Source: Nocardia coubleae NBRC 108252
GTDB taxonomy: Bacteria > Actinomycetota > Actinomycetes > Mycobacteriales > Mycobacteriaceae
Direction: 5' to 3'
NCBI RefSeq assembly: GCF_001612805.1
Contig: NZ_BDBD01000002.1
Location: 62,001-126,000 of the forward strand
Length of the DNA: 64,000 bases
This document shows, piece after piece, positions 1-8,285 of this stretch; the stretch's first letter is position 1; every line of letters begins with the position of its first letter. The notes beneath the pieces are model-generated. The model had not been told where the DNA came from. It did no database searches and saw only the letters and a program-made list of their open reading frames with translations. The position numbers and the translations under genes were made by a program.

Positions 1-1007
1 GACAGCATGAGCGCGATCCGCTTGTCGCCGTTGGGAATATGACGCAGGCGGGCGTGGCGCACCGCGATCCCGGCGACGCGGGCGGCACGTTCGGGATCGG
101 GGACATAGGTGGACAGACCGTCCTCGTCGAACTCCTTGAACGAGAACGGGACCGTGATGATGCGCCCGTCGAACTCCGGGACCGCGACCTGGGTGGCGAC
201 ATCGAGCGGGGACAGGCCGTCGTCGTTGGCCTCCCACTGGGCGCGCGGGCTGGTCAGGCACAGGCCCTGCAGGATCGGCACGTCGAGGGCGGCCAGCGCG
301 GCCACGTCCCAGGCCTCGTCGTCGCCACCGGCCGACGCGGTGGCGGGCTTGCTGCCGCCCGCGGCGAGCACGGTGACCACCAGGGCGTCGGCCCGGCCGA
401 GGAGAGTGAGCAGTTCCGGCTCGGCGGTTCGCAGCGACGCCGCGTAGACGGGCAGCGCGCGGGCACCCTTGGCTTCGATGGCCGTGCACAGGGCATCGAC
501 GTAGCCGGTGTTGCCCGCCAGGTGCTGGGCGCGGTAGTAGACGACGGCGACCGTGGGGGCGTGCGGTTCGAGGATGCGCGCCGAGCGTTCGAGCTCACCC
601 CACGTGGGCAGCTGGACCGGCGGCTCGAACCCGTGACCGGTGAGCAACACCGTGTCGGACAGGAAGTTGTAGAGCTGACGCAGGTTGTCGGCACCACCCG
701 CGGCGAGATAGTTGTGGGCGTCGGCGGCGACACCGACCGGCACGGTGGAGCATTCCATCAGTTCCGCGTCGGGTGCGATCTCGCCGCCGAGGGCGACCAT
801 CGGAATACCGCTGGCCCGCACCGCGTCCAGGCCCTCTTCCCAGGCACGTTTGCCGCCGAGGATGCGCACGATCACCAGGTCGACGCCGTCGAGCAGCTGC
901 CCGAGATCCTCGACCAGCAGCCGGGCGGGGTTGCCCCACCGGTACTCGGCGCCGCTCGCGCGGGCGCTCAGCAGGTCGGTGTCGGAGGTGGACAGCAGCA
1001 GGATCAC
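1..1007 (-). CDS. cobN: Cobaltochelatase subunit CobN, N-terminal part (runs off the window)
   Basis: CobN is the large subunit of the aerobic, ATP-dependent cobalt chelatase, which with CobS and CobT inserts cobalt into hydrogenobyrinic acid a,c-diamide. About 335 of some 1200 residues are present. Read on the minus strand from a GTG at 1007, the protein begins ILLLSTSDTDLLSARASG, then EYRWGNPARL and VIVRILGGKRAWEEGL, the usual opening of CobN. A GAGGAAGG ribosome site lies about 10 bases before the GTG, and no upstream in-frame ATG competes. A cobalamin riboswitch sits in the leader, so expression should fall when B12 is plentiful. The plus-strand reading frames over this region are shadows. 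M. tuberculosis cobN likewise lies close to cobG and cobH. Confidence 0.93.
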   Translation of the reverse strand, partial: MILLLSTSDTDLLSARASGAEYRWGNPARLLVEDLGQLLDGVDLVIVRILGGKRAWEEGLDAVRASGIPMVALGGEIAPDAELMECSTVPVGVAADAHNYLAAGGADNLRQLYNFLSDTVLLTGHGFEPPVQLPTWGELERSARILEPHAPTVAVVYYRAQHLAGNTGYVDALCTAIEAKGARALPVYAASLRTAEPELLTLLGRADALVVTVLAAGGSKPATASAGGDDEAWDVAALAALDVPILQGLCLTSPRAQWEANDDGLSPLDVATQVAVPEFDGRIITVPFSFKEFDEDGLSTYVPDPERAARVAGIAVRHARLRHIPNGDKRIALML

Positions 1008-1039
1008 AGGGTGAGACCTTCCTCGGGTTGACGCGCCCA

Positions 1040-1175
1040 TCGGGTTGCGGTGCTCGCCGGAGAGGGTCTGGCTGTTCACAGTGGCGCGACCGCACCGGAT
1101 TTCCACCGGTTTCCTCGACGCCCGCCGAGCAAGTCGATGGTACTGGCCCGGATGCGCCCGCAACTTTCCAGCCCG
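1040..1175 (-). promoter_or_regulatory. Cobalamin (B12) riboswitch in the cobN leader
   Basis: On the minus strand the leader contains the adenosylcobalamin riboswitch core: GAGGAAACCGGTGGAAATCC, then GGTGCGGTCGCGCCACTGTG, then AGCCAGACC. The GCCACTGTG stretch is the B12 box, which forms the kissing-loop pseudoknot in this family, and AGCCAGACC is the conserved 3' element. It ends about 35-40 bases before the cobN GTG, a spacing that suits masking of the ribosome site. Outer stem limits are approximate because the P1 helix was judged by eye. Confidence 0.88.
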
Positions 1176-1189
1176 CGTCCGGGGGTCGC

Positions 1190-1543
1190 TCAGGCAGCTT
1201 CGGCGCGGTCCGCGAGTTTGAGCCAGACCACTCCGGCAATCACCACGGCGAGCCAGAACGCTTTGAGCGGGGTGAGCGTTTCCTCGAAGAACACCGGTCC
1301 GAGGAGCGCGGCGCCGACCGCGCCGATCCCTGCCCAGACGGCATAGCCGATGCCGACGTCGATCGTTTTCAGCGCGACGCTGAGGGCGAAGAGGGTGAGC
1401 AGGAAGAAGACGATCGCGACCAGCGACCAGGTGAGGACGGTGAATCCGTGGCTGCCGCCGACGGCCAGGGCGTAACCGACTTCGAAGGCGCCCGCGAGCA
1501 GCAGGACGAGCCAGGCGGTGGCGGTGCGGTTCTCGGTGATCAT
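1190..1543 (-). CDS. Small multidrug resistance (SMR) transporter, second subunit
   Basis: This is a 117-residue SMR-family proton-coupled exporter with four predicted helices. The membrane Glu essential for substrate and proton binding is E21 in LLAGAFEVGYALAV, and the later GYAVWAGIGAVGAALLG matches the SMR signature in helix 3. It lies 42 bases downstream of a second SMR gene in the same direction, so the two probably form a heterodimeric pump like EbrAB or YkkCD. The first nine or ten residues are longer and more polar than in EmrE. Substrates are likely cationic disinfectants or dyes, or guanidinium-type compounds, but nothing in the sequence decides this. Its stop is directly followed by the cobN riboswitch. 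Confidence 0.88.
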   Translation of the reverse strand: MITENRTATAWLVLLLAGAFEVGYALAVGGSHGFTVLTWSLVAIVFFLLTLFALSVALKTIDVGIGYAVWAGIGAVGAALLGPVFFEETLTPLKAFWLAVVIAGVVWLKLADRAEAA

Positions 1544-1585
1544 TGTTCGGCCTTTCGGTGAGAAATCGGGTGGGGACGAGGTTGC

Positions 1586-1906
1586 TCAGACGCCGCTGCT
1601 GAGCTGCAGGCCGACGACACCGCCGATGACGATCACGATGCCGACCGCCTTTCGCCAGTCGACTCGTTGGCCGAACAGCACCGCTCCGAGAGCGACGATT
1701 CCGACACCGGCCAGGGAGGTCCAGATCGCGTAGCCGGCGCCGACGTCGAAGGTGAGCAGCGCCAGGCTCAGGAAGTAGGTCGCGATCGCGCCGCTGACCA
1801 AGGTGGCGACAGTCCATCGAATATCGGTGAAGCCCTTCGCTTTTCCGGCGGCCAGGGCGACGGTGACCTCGAAGACGACGGCGATGGCGAGGTAGAGCCA
1901 GTTCAC
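1586..1906 (-). CDS. Small multidrug resistance (SMR) transporter, first subunit
   Basis: This 106-residue, four-helix SMR protein begins MNWLYLAIAVVFEVTVALA; the essential Glu is E13. Helix 3 carries GAGYAIWTSLAGVGIVALG, the SMR signature. It is transcribed ahead of the second SMR gene and after a marR gene, giving the order marR-SMR-SMR. Paired SMR genes usually encode an antiparallel heterodimer in which neither subunit suffices. A MarR repressor released by the exported drug is the simplest regulatory model, and an AT-rich palindrome between the two genes is a candidate operator. Length and start are normal for the family. Confidence 0.89.
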   Translation of the reverse strand: MNWLYLAIAVVFEVTVALAAGKAKGFTDIRWTVATLVSGAIATYFLSLALLTFDVGAGYAIWTSLAGVGIVALGAVLFGQRVDWRKAVGIVIVIGGVVGLQLSSGV

Positions 1907-1933
1907 GATAGTGCCTTTCTATGGTTGTACATA

Positions 1934-1943
1934 CATATATATG
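1934..1943. promoter_or_regulatory. AT-rich palindrome, candidate MarR operator
   Basis: CATATATATG is a perfect 10-base palindrome inside GTACATACATATATATG, an unusually AT-rich island in high-GC DNA. It lies 27 bases upstream of the first SMR gene and downstream of marR. A regulator site or a -10 region are both possible; no binding evidence exists. Confidence 0.4.
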
Positions 1944-1978
1944 CCGAGCGGAAGACCCTCCCGGCATGTCAGGTCAGG

Positions 1979-2446
1979 TCAGGAGCGTTCGCGTCCCGTT
2001 CGACGCGCGAGCAGCGCATCGAACATCGGCGACAGCTCTTCGGCGTCGTCGAGCAGACGTTCCAGCTGGAGCTGGAAGGGTTCGCGCGCGTCCCCGACGA
2101 GCGCCTCCCCCTCCTCGGTGATCACGGCGTACACACCGCGCCCGTCCTCCGAACACAAGTCCCGCCGCGTGAACCCTCGCGCCTCGAGCCGCCCCAGCAA
2201 TCGGGTCACCGAACTCTGATTCAACCCGATCCGATGGGCCAGCTCGCTGACCCGGATCTCCTTGTCCGGTGCGGCGGCAAGCTGCCGGAGCGCGTGGTAC
2301 TCGGTGAGCCCGATGCCGTGGTGCAGCGTCAGCCATTTACCGAGGCCCGAATCGACGGTCGCGACGAGAGCGGAAGCACGAAACCAGTCGTCGACCGGGT
2401 CGCCGACCGAGGGTGTTCCCCGTTCCGTAAGTCCATGCTTGTGCAT
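1979..2446 (-). CDS. MarR-family transcriptional regulator
   Basis: This 155-residue winged-helix MarR protein has a recognition-helix region of VSELAHRIGLNQSSVTRLLGRLEARGFTRRDLC (about residues 65-98), followed by the wing DGRGVYAVITEEGEAL. The upstream base order GTTCACTGCTAAGTTAACTG before the ATG lacks a purine-rich ribosome site, so the transcript may be leaderless or the protein may start elsewhere. It precedes the two SMR genes on the same strand, which suggests it controls their efflux function and probably its own transcription. The ligand is unknown. Confidence 0.87.
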   Translation of the reverse strand: MHKHGLTERGTPSVGDPVDDWFRASALVATVDSGLGKWLTLHHGIGLTEYHALRQLAAAPDKEIRVSELAHRIGLNQSSVTRLLGRLEARGFTRRDLCSEDGRGVYAVITEEGEALVGDAREPFQLQLERLLDDAEELSPMFDALLARRTGRERS

Positions 2447-2498
2447 GCAGTTAACTTAGCAGTGAACCTGCCGGGCCACAACCCGGCAGGTCGAGCGA

Positions 2499-3650
2499 TC
2501 AAGGGGCCGGTTTGCACGGCATGGCGAGGGTGCGGAGGTCACCGTCATCGGCGGAGCGGATGTGGGCAGGGAGGTCGGGGGCGGACAGGTCGAGCATGAT
2601 GTCGGGACCGATGGCGCCCGCGATCGCCGGGTAGAGGGTGGTTACGGCGAAGTGGATGGTGATCGGCGGGCCCGAGACCGTCGCACGCAGCTCGGTGGGC
2701 GGGTTCGGCCTGCCGTCCTGGGTCGACGCGTCCGGGCTCGGCACCGAGATCGTGGCCGTGTCCGGGGAATCGAAGCGCAGAGTCACGATCGGTGAGTCCG
2801 CGCGTTCCAGCGTTTCCAGCAGGTGCGCGCGGCCGAGGACGACTCTGGTCGGGGTCGAGGGCAGGGCTGCCAGCATGCGGCGGTAGTCGGGGAACTCCTC
2901 GGGCGAGCGAGGACAGCGCTGACTCGTCGCCGAATCCTCGGCGGCAGTGTGGAATTCGAGGGAATCGGGCGTGGGACGCAGGATCACCGTGTGCCGGCGG
3001 CGCAGCCAGGAGGCGGTGGCACGCAGTTCGGCGGCATCGATGGTCGCGGACCACTCCGCCGTCGCCGAGGACATCGGGCGCAGGGTTCGCGAGGCCAGCC
3101 GGTAGCGGTCGGTGGCGGTGAGGACCAGTTCGTCGGGGCGGGCTTCGAACAGGATGGTGTCGAGCACGGGCAGGGCCGGATCGGTGAGGGTTGCCGTGGA
3201 GACCTGGTCGATGGCTGCCGCGAGCGCCGGTCCGCCGACCCGCACGGCCTGGTCGGGTTCGGTGCCGGGCACCGCGCCGTGGTCGCTTCGGTCCGGAAAC
3301 GGTCGGGGGTCCACGCCGAGCGCCCGGTGAGCAGCGGCGGCTGCGGCGTCGAACTCCCTGCGGCGGCAGTGCATTTCGGCGAGGTGGGCGTCGAGGAGGT
3401 CGGCGGCCCTGGCTGCGTCGGGTTCGGCGAGCACCGCCGCGACAGTCGGCAACGGCATGTCGACGGCGCGCAGGTGGCGGATCAGGCAGGCGGGACCGGC
3501 CTGGTCGGCGGTGTAGTAGCGGTAGCCGGTGTCCCCGTCCACCAGGGCGGGAACGAGGACTCCGGCGTCGGCGTAGAAGCGCAGGGCGCTGGCGTTCAGT
3601 CCGCAGACGCGGGCGAACGCTCCGATGGTGATCAGTTCGGTGTCAGGCAC
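2499..3650 (-). CDS. MerR-type regulator fused to a DNA sliding-clamp (DnaN)-like domain
   Basis: The 383-residue protein starts with a MerR winged helix: LITIGAFARVCGLNASALRF at about residues 5-24, then DAGVLVPALVDGDTGYRYY. A short helical linker follows to about 110. The C-terminal two thirds resembles the middle domain of the DNA polymerase III beta clamp: LVLTATDRYRLASRTL and PEEFPDYRRMLAALPS match the beta-clamp motifs ATDRFRLAVR and FPDYRRVLP. No C-terminal effector-binding domain of ordinary MerR type is present. This family is known in actinobacteria only as an annotated architecture. Whether the clamp-like part binds DNA, ligand or replication partners is unknown. It sits alone, 33 bases downstream of the EcsC-like gene, and is distinct from the true dnaN, which is essential and lies near the origin. 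Confidence 0.83.
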   Translation of the reverse strand: MPDTELITIGAFARVCGLNASALRFYADAGVLVPALVDGDTGYRYYTADQAGPACLIRHLRAVDMPLPTVAAVLAEPDAARAADLLDAHLAEMHCRRREFDAAAAAAHRALGVDPRPFPDRSDHGAVPGTEPDQAVRVGGPALAAAIDQVSTATLTDPALPVLDTILFEARPDELVLTATDRYRLASRTLRPMSSATAEWSATIDAAELRATASWLRRRHTVILRPTPDSLEFHTAAEDSATSQRCPRSPEEFPDYRRMLAALPSTPTRVVLGRAHLLETLERADSPIVTLRFDSPDTATISVPSPDASTQDGRPNPPTELRATVSGPPITIHFAVTTLYPAIAGAIGPDIMLDLSAPDLPAHIRSADDGDLRTLAMPCKPAP

Positions 3651-3683
3651 CGGCTCATGATCGGGGTTGCAGCGACTCGAAGG

Positions 3684-4382
3684 TCAAGACGAACCATCAC
3701 GGGTGCCCGCGGCGACCATCTCGGGCGAACCGGTGCCCAGGTGGCGGTAGACGTTGGCGATGACCAGCTGGCCGAGGGCGTTGTTTCCGTAGCCGCCGAT
3801 CACCGCGCCGATCCCGGCGGGGATGAGGGTGCCGAAGAGCAGCAGTCCGCGTTTGACCAGGTAGTTGACGATGAATCGTTTGGCAGGCCCGTCGGGCATG
3901 CTCGACAGACCCGGGATGTGGTCGGTGACGACGCCGAGCCACTGACCCTTCGTATGACCTGCTGTCTGTTCGAGGACCTTCGTGCCCGACTCGCCGAGCA
4001 CCACCTTCGACACCAATCGCTGCTGGCGCGGATCTTCGGGCGCGATGCCGTACGCCGCGGCGGCGCCCACCGAGAACACCGAGGACGCTTCCACGAAGAC
4101 GGCGGTGTCCACACCGGTGGCGGCCAGGCCGATCAGCGTGCCGATACCGGGTACGGCGGCGGTGAGCCCCACCGTCACGCCGCTGGCGGTGACGACAACG
4201 AGGTACTGGCGCGACAGCCGCTGCACGAGTTCCACCGGTGAATCGTCGGGGTGCCTGCTCCCCAGCCAGTCGACGTAACGCCGCACCACGGGTGCTTGCG
4301 CATGGGCGACCTTGTCGAGCGCGGGAACTACACGCTTGTCCACGAATTCACGCAGCATGCGGTTGACCTCTCCTGTCGGCAC
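3684..4382 (-). CDS. EcsC-family membrane-associated protein
   Basis: This 232-residue protein matches the EcsC family: an amphipathic N-terminus, a hydrophobic stretch VTVGLTAAVPGIGTLIGLAA at about residues 73-92, AVFVEASSVFSVGAAAAYGI, and a second Gly-rich hydrophobic segment LIPAGIGAVIGGYGNNALG near 200. Bacillus EcsC accompanies an ABC transporter, but the biochemical role of the family is not settled. The hydrophobic glycine-rich pieces suggest membrane insertion. It precedes the MerR-clamp gene by 33 bases on the same strand, so co-transcription is possible. MLREF, eight codons in, is an alternative start. Confidence 0.8.
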   Translation of the reverse strand: MPTGEVNRMLREFVDKRVVPALDKVAHAQAPVVRRYVDWLGSRHPDDSPVELVQRLSRQYLVVVTASGVTVGLTAAVPGIGTLIGLAATGVDTAVFVEASSVFSVGAAAAYGIAPEDPRQQRLVSKVVLGESGTKVLEQTAGHTKGQWLGVVTDHIPGLSSMPDGPAKRFIVNYLVKRGLLLFGTLIPAGIGAVIGGYGNNALGQLVIANVYRHLGTGSPEMVAAGTRDGSS

Positions 4383-4532
4383 TGCTCCGGCGGCGATCCG
4401 CCACTCACACTAGGCGGATACCGTTTCCCTCCGGTGCGCAAACACGAGCGCGGCGCGGATCACCGATGAGTTCGGCCACGTTGTGGCGTCTGTTCCTCTG
4501 AACGAGCAACCGAACGAGAACGGATATCGCCC

Positions 4533-5147
4533 ATGTCGAATACCCCGCGGAGCACCGGCCGCCGAGTCGTCGCCGAAGTCACCGTGTCCATGGACGGATA
4601 CAGCGGCACCGGTCCCGACGACGATATGAGCTGGTGCATTGACTACATCACCAGCCCGCAGACCGAGATCACCTACGAGGGCATCTGGCGCGGCGCCGAC
4701 ACCGTCGTCCTCGGGCGGACCAATTGGGAAGGGTTCACCGCAGTCTGGCCGGGCATCACCGCCGACCCCGCCAGCTCCGCCCGCACCCGTGAGCTGGGCG
4801 AATGGCTCGCGAAGGTCGAGAAGGTCGTCTTCACCACCACCCTCGACCAGTCCGACCTGGACAAGGCCGCGTGGACCAACGCCAGAATCGGTCGCGACCC
4901 GGAAGCCGACGTGCGCGCGCTCAAAGCGGCCCCCGGACGCGACATCCTGATCACCAACAGCGCCAGCATCATTCAGTGTCTACTGCGCGCCGACCTGGTC
5001 GACGACCTCTACCTCACCATCGTCCCCACCACCCTCGGCGGCGGCCTGCGCCTGCTCCCCGACAACTACGCGTCGACCTGGCGCCTCGCCGCCGCGACCA
5101 CCCTCCCCGACTCGGGCGCCGTGTCGGTGCACTACACCCGGCCCTGA
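4533..5147 (+). CDS. Dihydrofolate reductase / RibD C-terminal family protein
   Basis: The 204-residue product has the RibD C-terminal (DHFR-like) fold: VVAEVTVSMDGYSG at the N-terminus, ADTVVLGRTNWEGF, and GRDILITNSASIIQCLLRADLVDDLYLTIVPTTLGGGLRLL near the C-terminus. Family members reduce pterin or related substrates with NADPH, though most stand-alone copies have no assigned substrate. No deaminase domain is attached, so it is not a complete RibD. It is a single gene with its own start, reads toward cobG with a 40-base gap, and may share its transcript. Confidence 0.85.
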   Translation: MSNTPRSTGRRVVAEVTVSMDGYSGTGPDDDMSWCIDYITSPQTEITYEGIWRGADTVVLGRTNWEGFTAVWPGITADPASSARTRELGEWLAKVEKVVFTTTLDQSDLDKAAWTNARIGRDPEADVRALKAAPGRDILITNSASIIQCLLRADLVDDLYLTIVPTTLGGGLRLLPDNYASTWRLAAATTLPDSGAVSVHYTRP

Positions 5148-5187
5148 CGCCGGATCGCTCCCGGCGGTGGTCGTAGGCTGGGGAATC

Positions 5188-6450
5188 ATGACCAGGAGCG
5201 CTCCCGATTCTTGCCCAGGGGTTCTGCGGCTGCACGAGGCCGCGGACGGGCCGTTGGCGCGGATCCGGGTGCCCGGCGGACGACTGGAATCCGGGCAGGT
5301 GCAGGTACTCGCGGAGGCCGCGCACGACCTGGGCAACGGGAGCCTCGAGCTGACCTCCCGCGGCAATGTGCAGTTGCGCCGGATACGGGACGCGAACGAA
5401 CTGGCCGCCCGGCTGGCCACAGCGGGCCTGCTGCCGAGCCGCACGCACGAGCGAGTCCGCAATATCGTCGCCTCACCGCTGTCCGGGCGGGTGGGTGGAT
5501 TTGCCGATGTACACGGGCTGGCCACCGACCTGGATGTGGGCTTGCAGGCCGATGCCGCGCTGGCGGACCTGCCCGGCCGGGTTCTGTTCACCCTTGACGA
5601 CGGTCGCGGTGACGTGAGCACTCTGCGCGGCGATATCGGGATCCAGGCCGTCGGCGACGAGTTCGCGTTGCTGCTCGCCGGGACCGACACCGGCATCCGC
5701 GTCACTCCCGACGAGGCCGTCACGGTCATGCTCGACGCCGCCCGCGGATTCCTCGACCTGCGTGCGGAATCGGGGCAGTGGCGGTTGCACGAGATCCCCG
5801 GCGGTGTCGAGAAGGTCACCGAGACCCTGGACCGCTCCCCCGCCGGTGCGCGCCTGGAACTAGGTGCGACACATGACATTCCGATCGGCTGGCTCGAACA
5901 GGACAACGGCCTGATCGCCCTCGGCGCGGGTGTTCCGCTCGGCACACTGCCCGCGCGGGTCGCCGAATTCCTGGCCGCCGTCGAACACCCCGTGTTCCTC
6001 ACGCCGTGGCGCAGTGTGGTGCTACCCGACCTGGAGGAGGGCACCGCGGAAACGGTGGTGCGGGTGCTGGCGCCGATGGGCTTGATCTTCGACGCCGGCT
6101 CCCCGTGGTTACAGGTGAGCGCCTGCGCGGGCCGCCCCGGCTGCGCCAAGTCCCACACCGACGTCCGCACCGACCTCACCGAAGCCATCGAAACCGGGCG
6201 CGTGCTCGGCGACGAACCACCCGACCCGACCGAGGGGCGTCCCGCGACAGTCGAGCCTGGCCGCGATGCCGAGCGCACCCTACCCGCCGACGCGGCGGAC
6301 CGTGCCGAGTCCGGCCTCGATGCCGCCGACGTGGTGGCGACCGGCCGTCAACACTGGTCCGGCTGCGAACGCCGCTGTGGCCGCCCGACCGGACCTGTCA
6401 CCGATGTCGTCGCAACCGAAGGCGGGTACCGGATCAACAGACCGGACTAG
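5188..6450 (+). CDS. cobG: Precorrin-3B synthase
   Basis: CobG converts precorrin-3A to precorrin-3B with O2, forming the ring-contraction substrate of the aerobic cobalamin pathway. The 420-residue protein has two nitrite/sulfite-reductase ferredoxin-like halves. Cysteines for the 4Fe-4S cluster are C313 and C319 in ACAGRPGCAKS and C393 and C397 in SGCERRCGRP. The start was placed at MTRSAPDS rather than an ATG-like codon 21 bases earlier because this N-terminus fits the family. The stop overlaps the convergent SnoaL-like gene by four bases. cobH and cobIJ follow about 4.4 kb downstream on the same strand, unlike in M. tuberculosis, where cobG and cobH adjoin. Confidence 0.93.
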   Translation: MTRSAPDSCPGVLRLHEAADGPLARIRVPGGRLESGQVQVLAEAAHDLGNGSLELTSRGNVQLRRIRDANELAARLATAGLLPSRTHERVRNIVASPLSGRVGGFADVHGLATDLDVGLQADAALADLPGRVLFTLDDGRGDVSTLRGDIGIQAVGDEFALLLAGTDTGIRVTPDEAVTVMLDAARGFLDLRAESGQWRLHEIPGGVEKVTETLDRSPAGARLELGATHDIPIGWLEQDNGLIALGAGVPLGTLPARVAEFLAAVEHPVFLTPWRSVVLPDLEEGTAETVVRVLAPMGLIFDAGSPWLQVSACAGRPGCAKSHTDVRTDLTEAIETGRVLGDEPPDPTEGRPATVEPGRDAERTLPADAADRAESGLDAADVVATGRQHWSGCERRCGRPTGPVTDVVATEGGYRINRPD

Positions 6451-6887
6451 GTGAGGTCGGCGTTGCCCTCGATCACTTTCAGCAGGTAGTGGAACTTGCT
6501 GATTCGCCAGCCCGCGGGGGTGCGGCGAGCGGCGAGGGCGTAGCTGCCGATGAAGGTGCGGGTCTTGCCGTTGGCCGCGGAGTTGTTCACGTGGACGGCG
6601 ATGGAGTCGGCGTGGGCGGTGGCCTCGTCGCCGTCGAGGTCGATCAGGTAGTTGCCGGCCTGATGGTGCACGGCGTCGAGGGCGTCCAGGCCCGCCTTCC
6701 AGTCGGCGGCGATGTCCTTCGAAGGGCGGATCGAGACCCCGTCACCGAATCCGCCGTCGAAGTCGACCTCGTCGGTGAAGACCTCGGTGACCAGATCGTC
6801 CCAGCGCTTGCGATCGCAGTACACGAACATCCGGGTGATCGTCTCGGTGATCGCCGAAGTGTCTGCGAGAGTGTTCGATTCGCCCAT
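6447..6887 (-). CDS. SnoaL-like / NTF2-fold protein
   Basis: This 146-residue protein has the NTF2-like (SnoaL) pattern: ITETITRMFVYCDRKRWDDL, then VFTDEVDFDGGFG, AVHHQAGNYLIDLDGDEATA, and a C-terminal RTPAGWRISKFHYLLKVI. The fold holds a small-molecule pocket used by hydrolases, isomerases and some sensors, so no substrate can be named. The reading frame is open further upstream, but that part is antisense to ltrA's coding frame and is rejected; the ATG at 6887 gives the normal family length. The gene converges on cobG with four bases of overlap. Confidence 0.82.
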   Translation of the reverse strand: MGESNTLADTSAITETITRMFVYCDRKRWDDLVTEVFTDEVDFDGGFGDGVSIRPSKDIAADWKAGLDALDAVHHQAGNYLIDLDGDEATAHADSIAVHVNNSAANGKTRTFIGSYALAARRTPAGWRISKFHYLLKVIEGNADLT

Positions 6888-6934
6888 GCAGGCGAGCCTA
6901 GAACAGTCCGGCTCGCCGTGCAGTCCCGGCGGGA

Positions 6935-8239
6935 TCACGCCATCGGCGTAGTCACCCGGGTAGCCTCCGACACCACCGAGGCGATCAGGACGACCGTCAC
7001 GCCGACCACCGTCCATACCCCGCCGAGGTGTGGAGACGCCAGGGCCAGTCCGAGGGCGACGACGAGACACGGCAGCGGCCACCGCAACAACCAGAGATAA
7101 CCCGCGCTGGGCACCCCACCCAGCCCGCACACCAGGAAATACGCCGCCGCCCCGCCGCACAGCACCCAGCCCATGCCCGCAGGCAGGTGGCCCGACGGGT
7201 GCGCGGCGACCAGACCGAGCCCCGCGGCCACGGTGGCCACGGCCCCGCTGAGCGCGCAATGCATCGCCATCAACCGTGGCAGCAGCAGGGGCGACGCATC
7301 CGCCGACTGCTCCATCATGCGAGGAACGAACCCGAACCGCAGAGTCAGCGCCCACATCGCCAGCAGCGACAGGAACGCACAGACACCGATCATCGCGACG
7401 GGCACGGTCCATTCTTCTGCGGACACCGCCGCGATCACCGAGATCACGCCCTCCCCGAGCACGATGATCAGGAACTGACCGAGCCGCTCCCCCAGATGCG
7501 GTGAATCGGCGTGCAGCGCTTGCAGTTTCGGCAGGGTCGCGTGGCCGCGTGGCCCGCCGCGCGGCGCCCGGCCACGTCCCCGGCGCAGGCGGGCCCGTAT
7601 CCGGCGTTCGGCGTCGACCATTCTGCGTTCGGCATCGACGGCGAACATGATCCACAGGTCGATCGCCAGCCCCACCGCCCAGAGCACGAACTTCCACGGC
7701 GCGGGAACCCACAGCGACACCACCCACGGCACGGTGCCCGCGCCGATCTGGGCAACCGGCCAGTCGACCACCACCTGCCCGCGCCGCCACACCATCGCCG
7801 ACACGATTCGCACCAGCACATAGATCGCCGCGAACACCCCGGCGTGTTCGCCGGGCAGCCCGTCGACGGCGGCCATCATCACGCACAGCCCGAACATGCA
7901 GCCGAACACCATCGTGGTCCTGGCCTGTTCGCCCGCCACGTTGCTGTACACGGTGACGCAGGCCCACACCACCCAAAAGGCCAGGTAGAGCACGACATAC
8001 AGCCCGAACTCGGCGAGTGAGGGACCTCGGTGCAGCAGATGGGTGAGCTGGCCGATGCCTGCGACCGCCACCAAGTCGAAGAAGAGTTCGGTCCAGCTGG
8101 CGCGCCGTTCCTCGGTGGTGTGCTCCGGGTTTGCCACCCGCCATGTATGGGGCCCGGCGGCGACCCTTCGTGTCAGCGCTCGGTCGTGTCGCATCGACGA
8201 CGCGGGCCTGTCCCCGGCGCGAAAACCGCTCGACGCCAT
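6935..8239 (-). CDS. ltrA: Low-temperature-requirement protein A (LtrA) family membrane protein
   Basis: This is an integral membrane protein of about 434 residues with roughly twelve hydrophobic segments. The family hallmark is RASWTELFFDLVAVAGIGQL near the N-terminus; LGQFLIIVLGEGVISVIAAVS is the central conserved block. In Listeria LtrA is needed for growth in the cold; the transported or sensed compound is unknown. A basic, Arg/Gly-rich cytoplasmic loop joins the two halves. The open frame extends into the divergent RNA ligase gene, so the ATG at 8239 was chosen; the ATG at 8194 would also keep the family core. It faces the RNA ligase gene across a 46-base divergent promoter region. Confidence 0.86.
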   Translation of the reverse strand: MASSGFRAGDRPASSMRHDRALTRRVAAGPHTWRVANPEHTTEERRASWTELFFDLVAVAGIGQLTHLLHRGPSLAEFGLYVVLYLAFWVVWACVTVYSNVAGEQARTTMVFGCMFGLCVMMAAVDGLPGEHAGVFAAIYVLVRIVSAMVWRRGQVVVDWPVAQIGAGTVPWVVSLWVPAPWKFVLWAVGLAIDLWIMFAVDAERRMVDAERRIRARLRRGRGRAPRGGPRGHATLPKLQALHADSPHLGERLGQFLIIVLGEGVISVIAAVSAEEWTVPVAMIGVCAFLSLLAMWALTLRFGFVPRMMEQSADASPLLLPRLMAMHCALSGAVATVAAGLGLVAAHPSGHLPAGMGWVLCGGAAAYFLVCGLGGVPSAGYLWLLRWPLPCLVVALGLALASPHLGGVWTVVGVTVVLIASVVSEATRVTTPMA

Positions 8240-8285
8240 GATCGGGACGGCCCTACGCTGACGTCCTCGAAACGAGGGGGTTTCC

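Noticed and set aside
39..1031. Long plus-strand open frame opposite cobN
   Set aside because: It is the antisense shadow of cobN; composition is Arg/Gly/Ala/Asp-rich without any family motif, while the minus strand gives a clear CobN N-terminus.
6447..8144. 565-codon minus-strand frame through the SnoaL-like gene into ltrA
   Set aside because: Only the last 146 codons match a protein family; the upstream part is an out-of-frame reading of ltrA.
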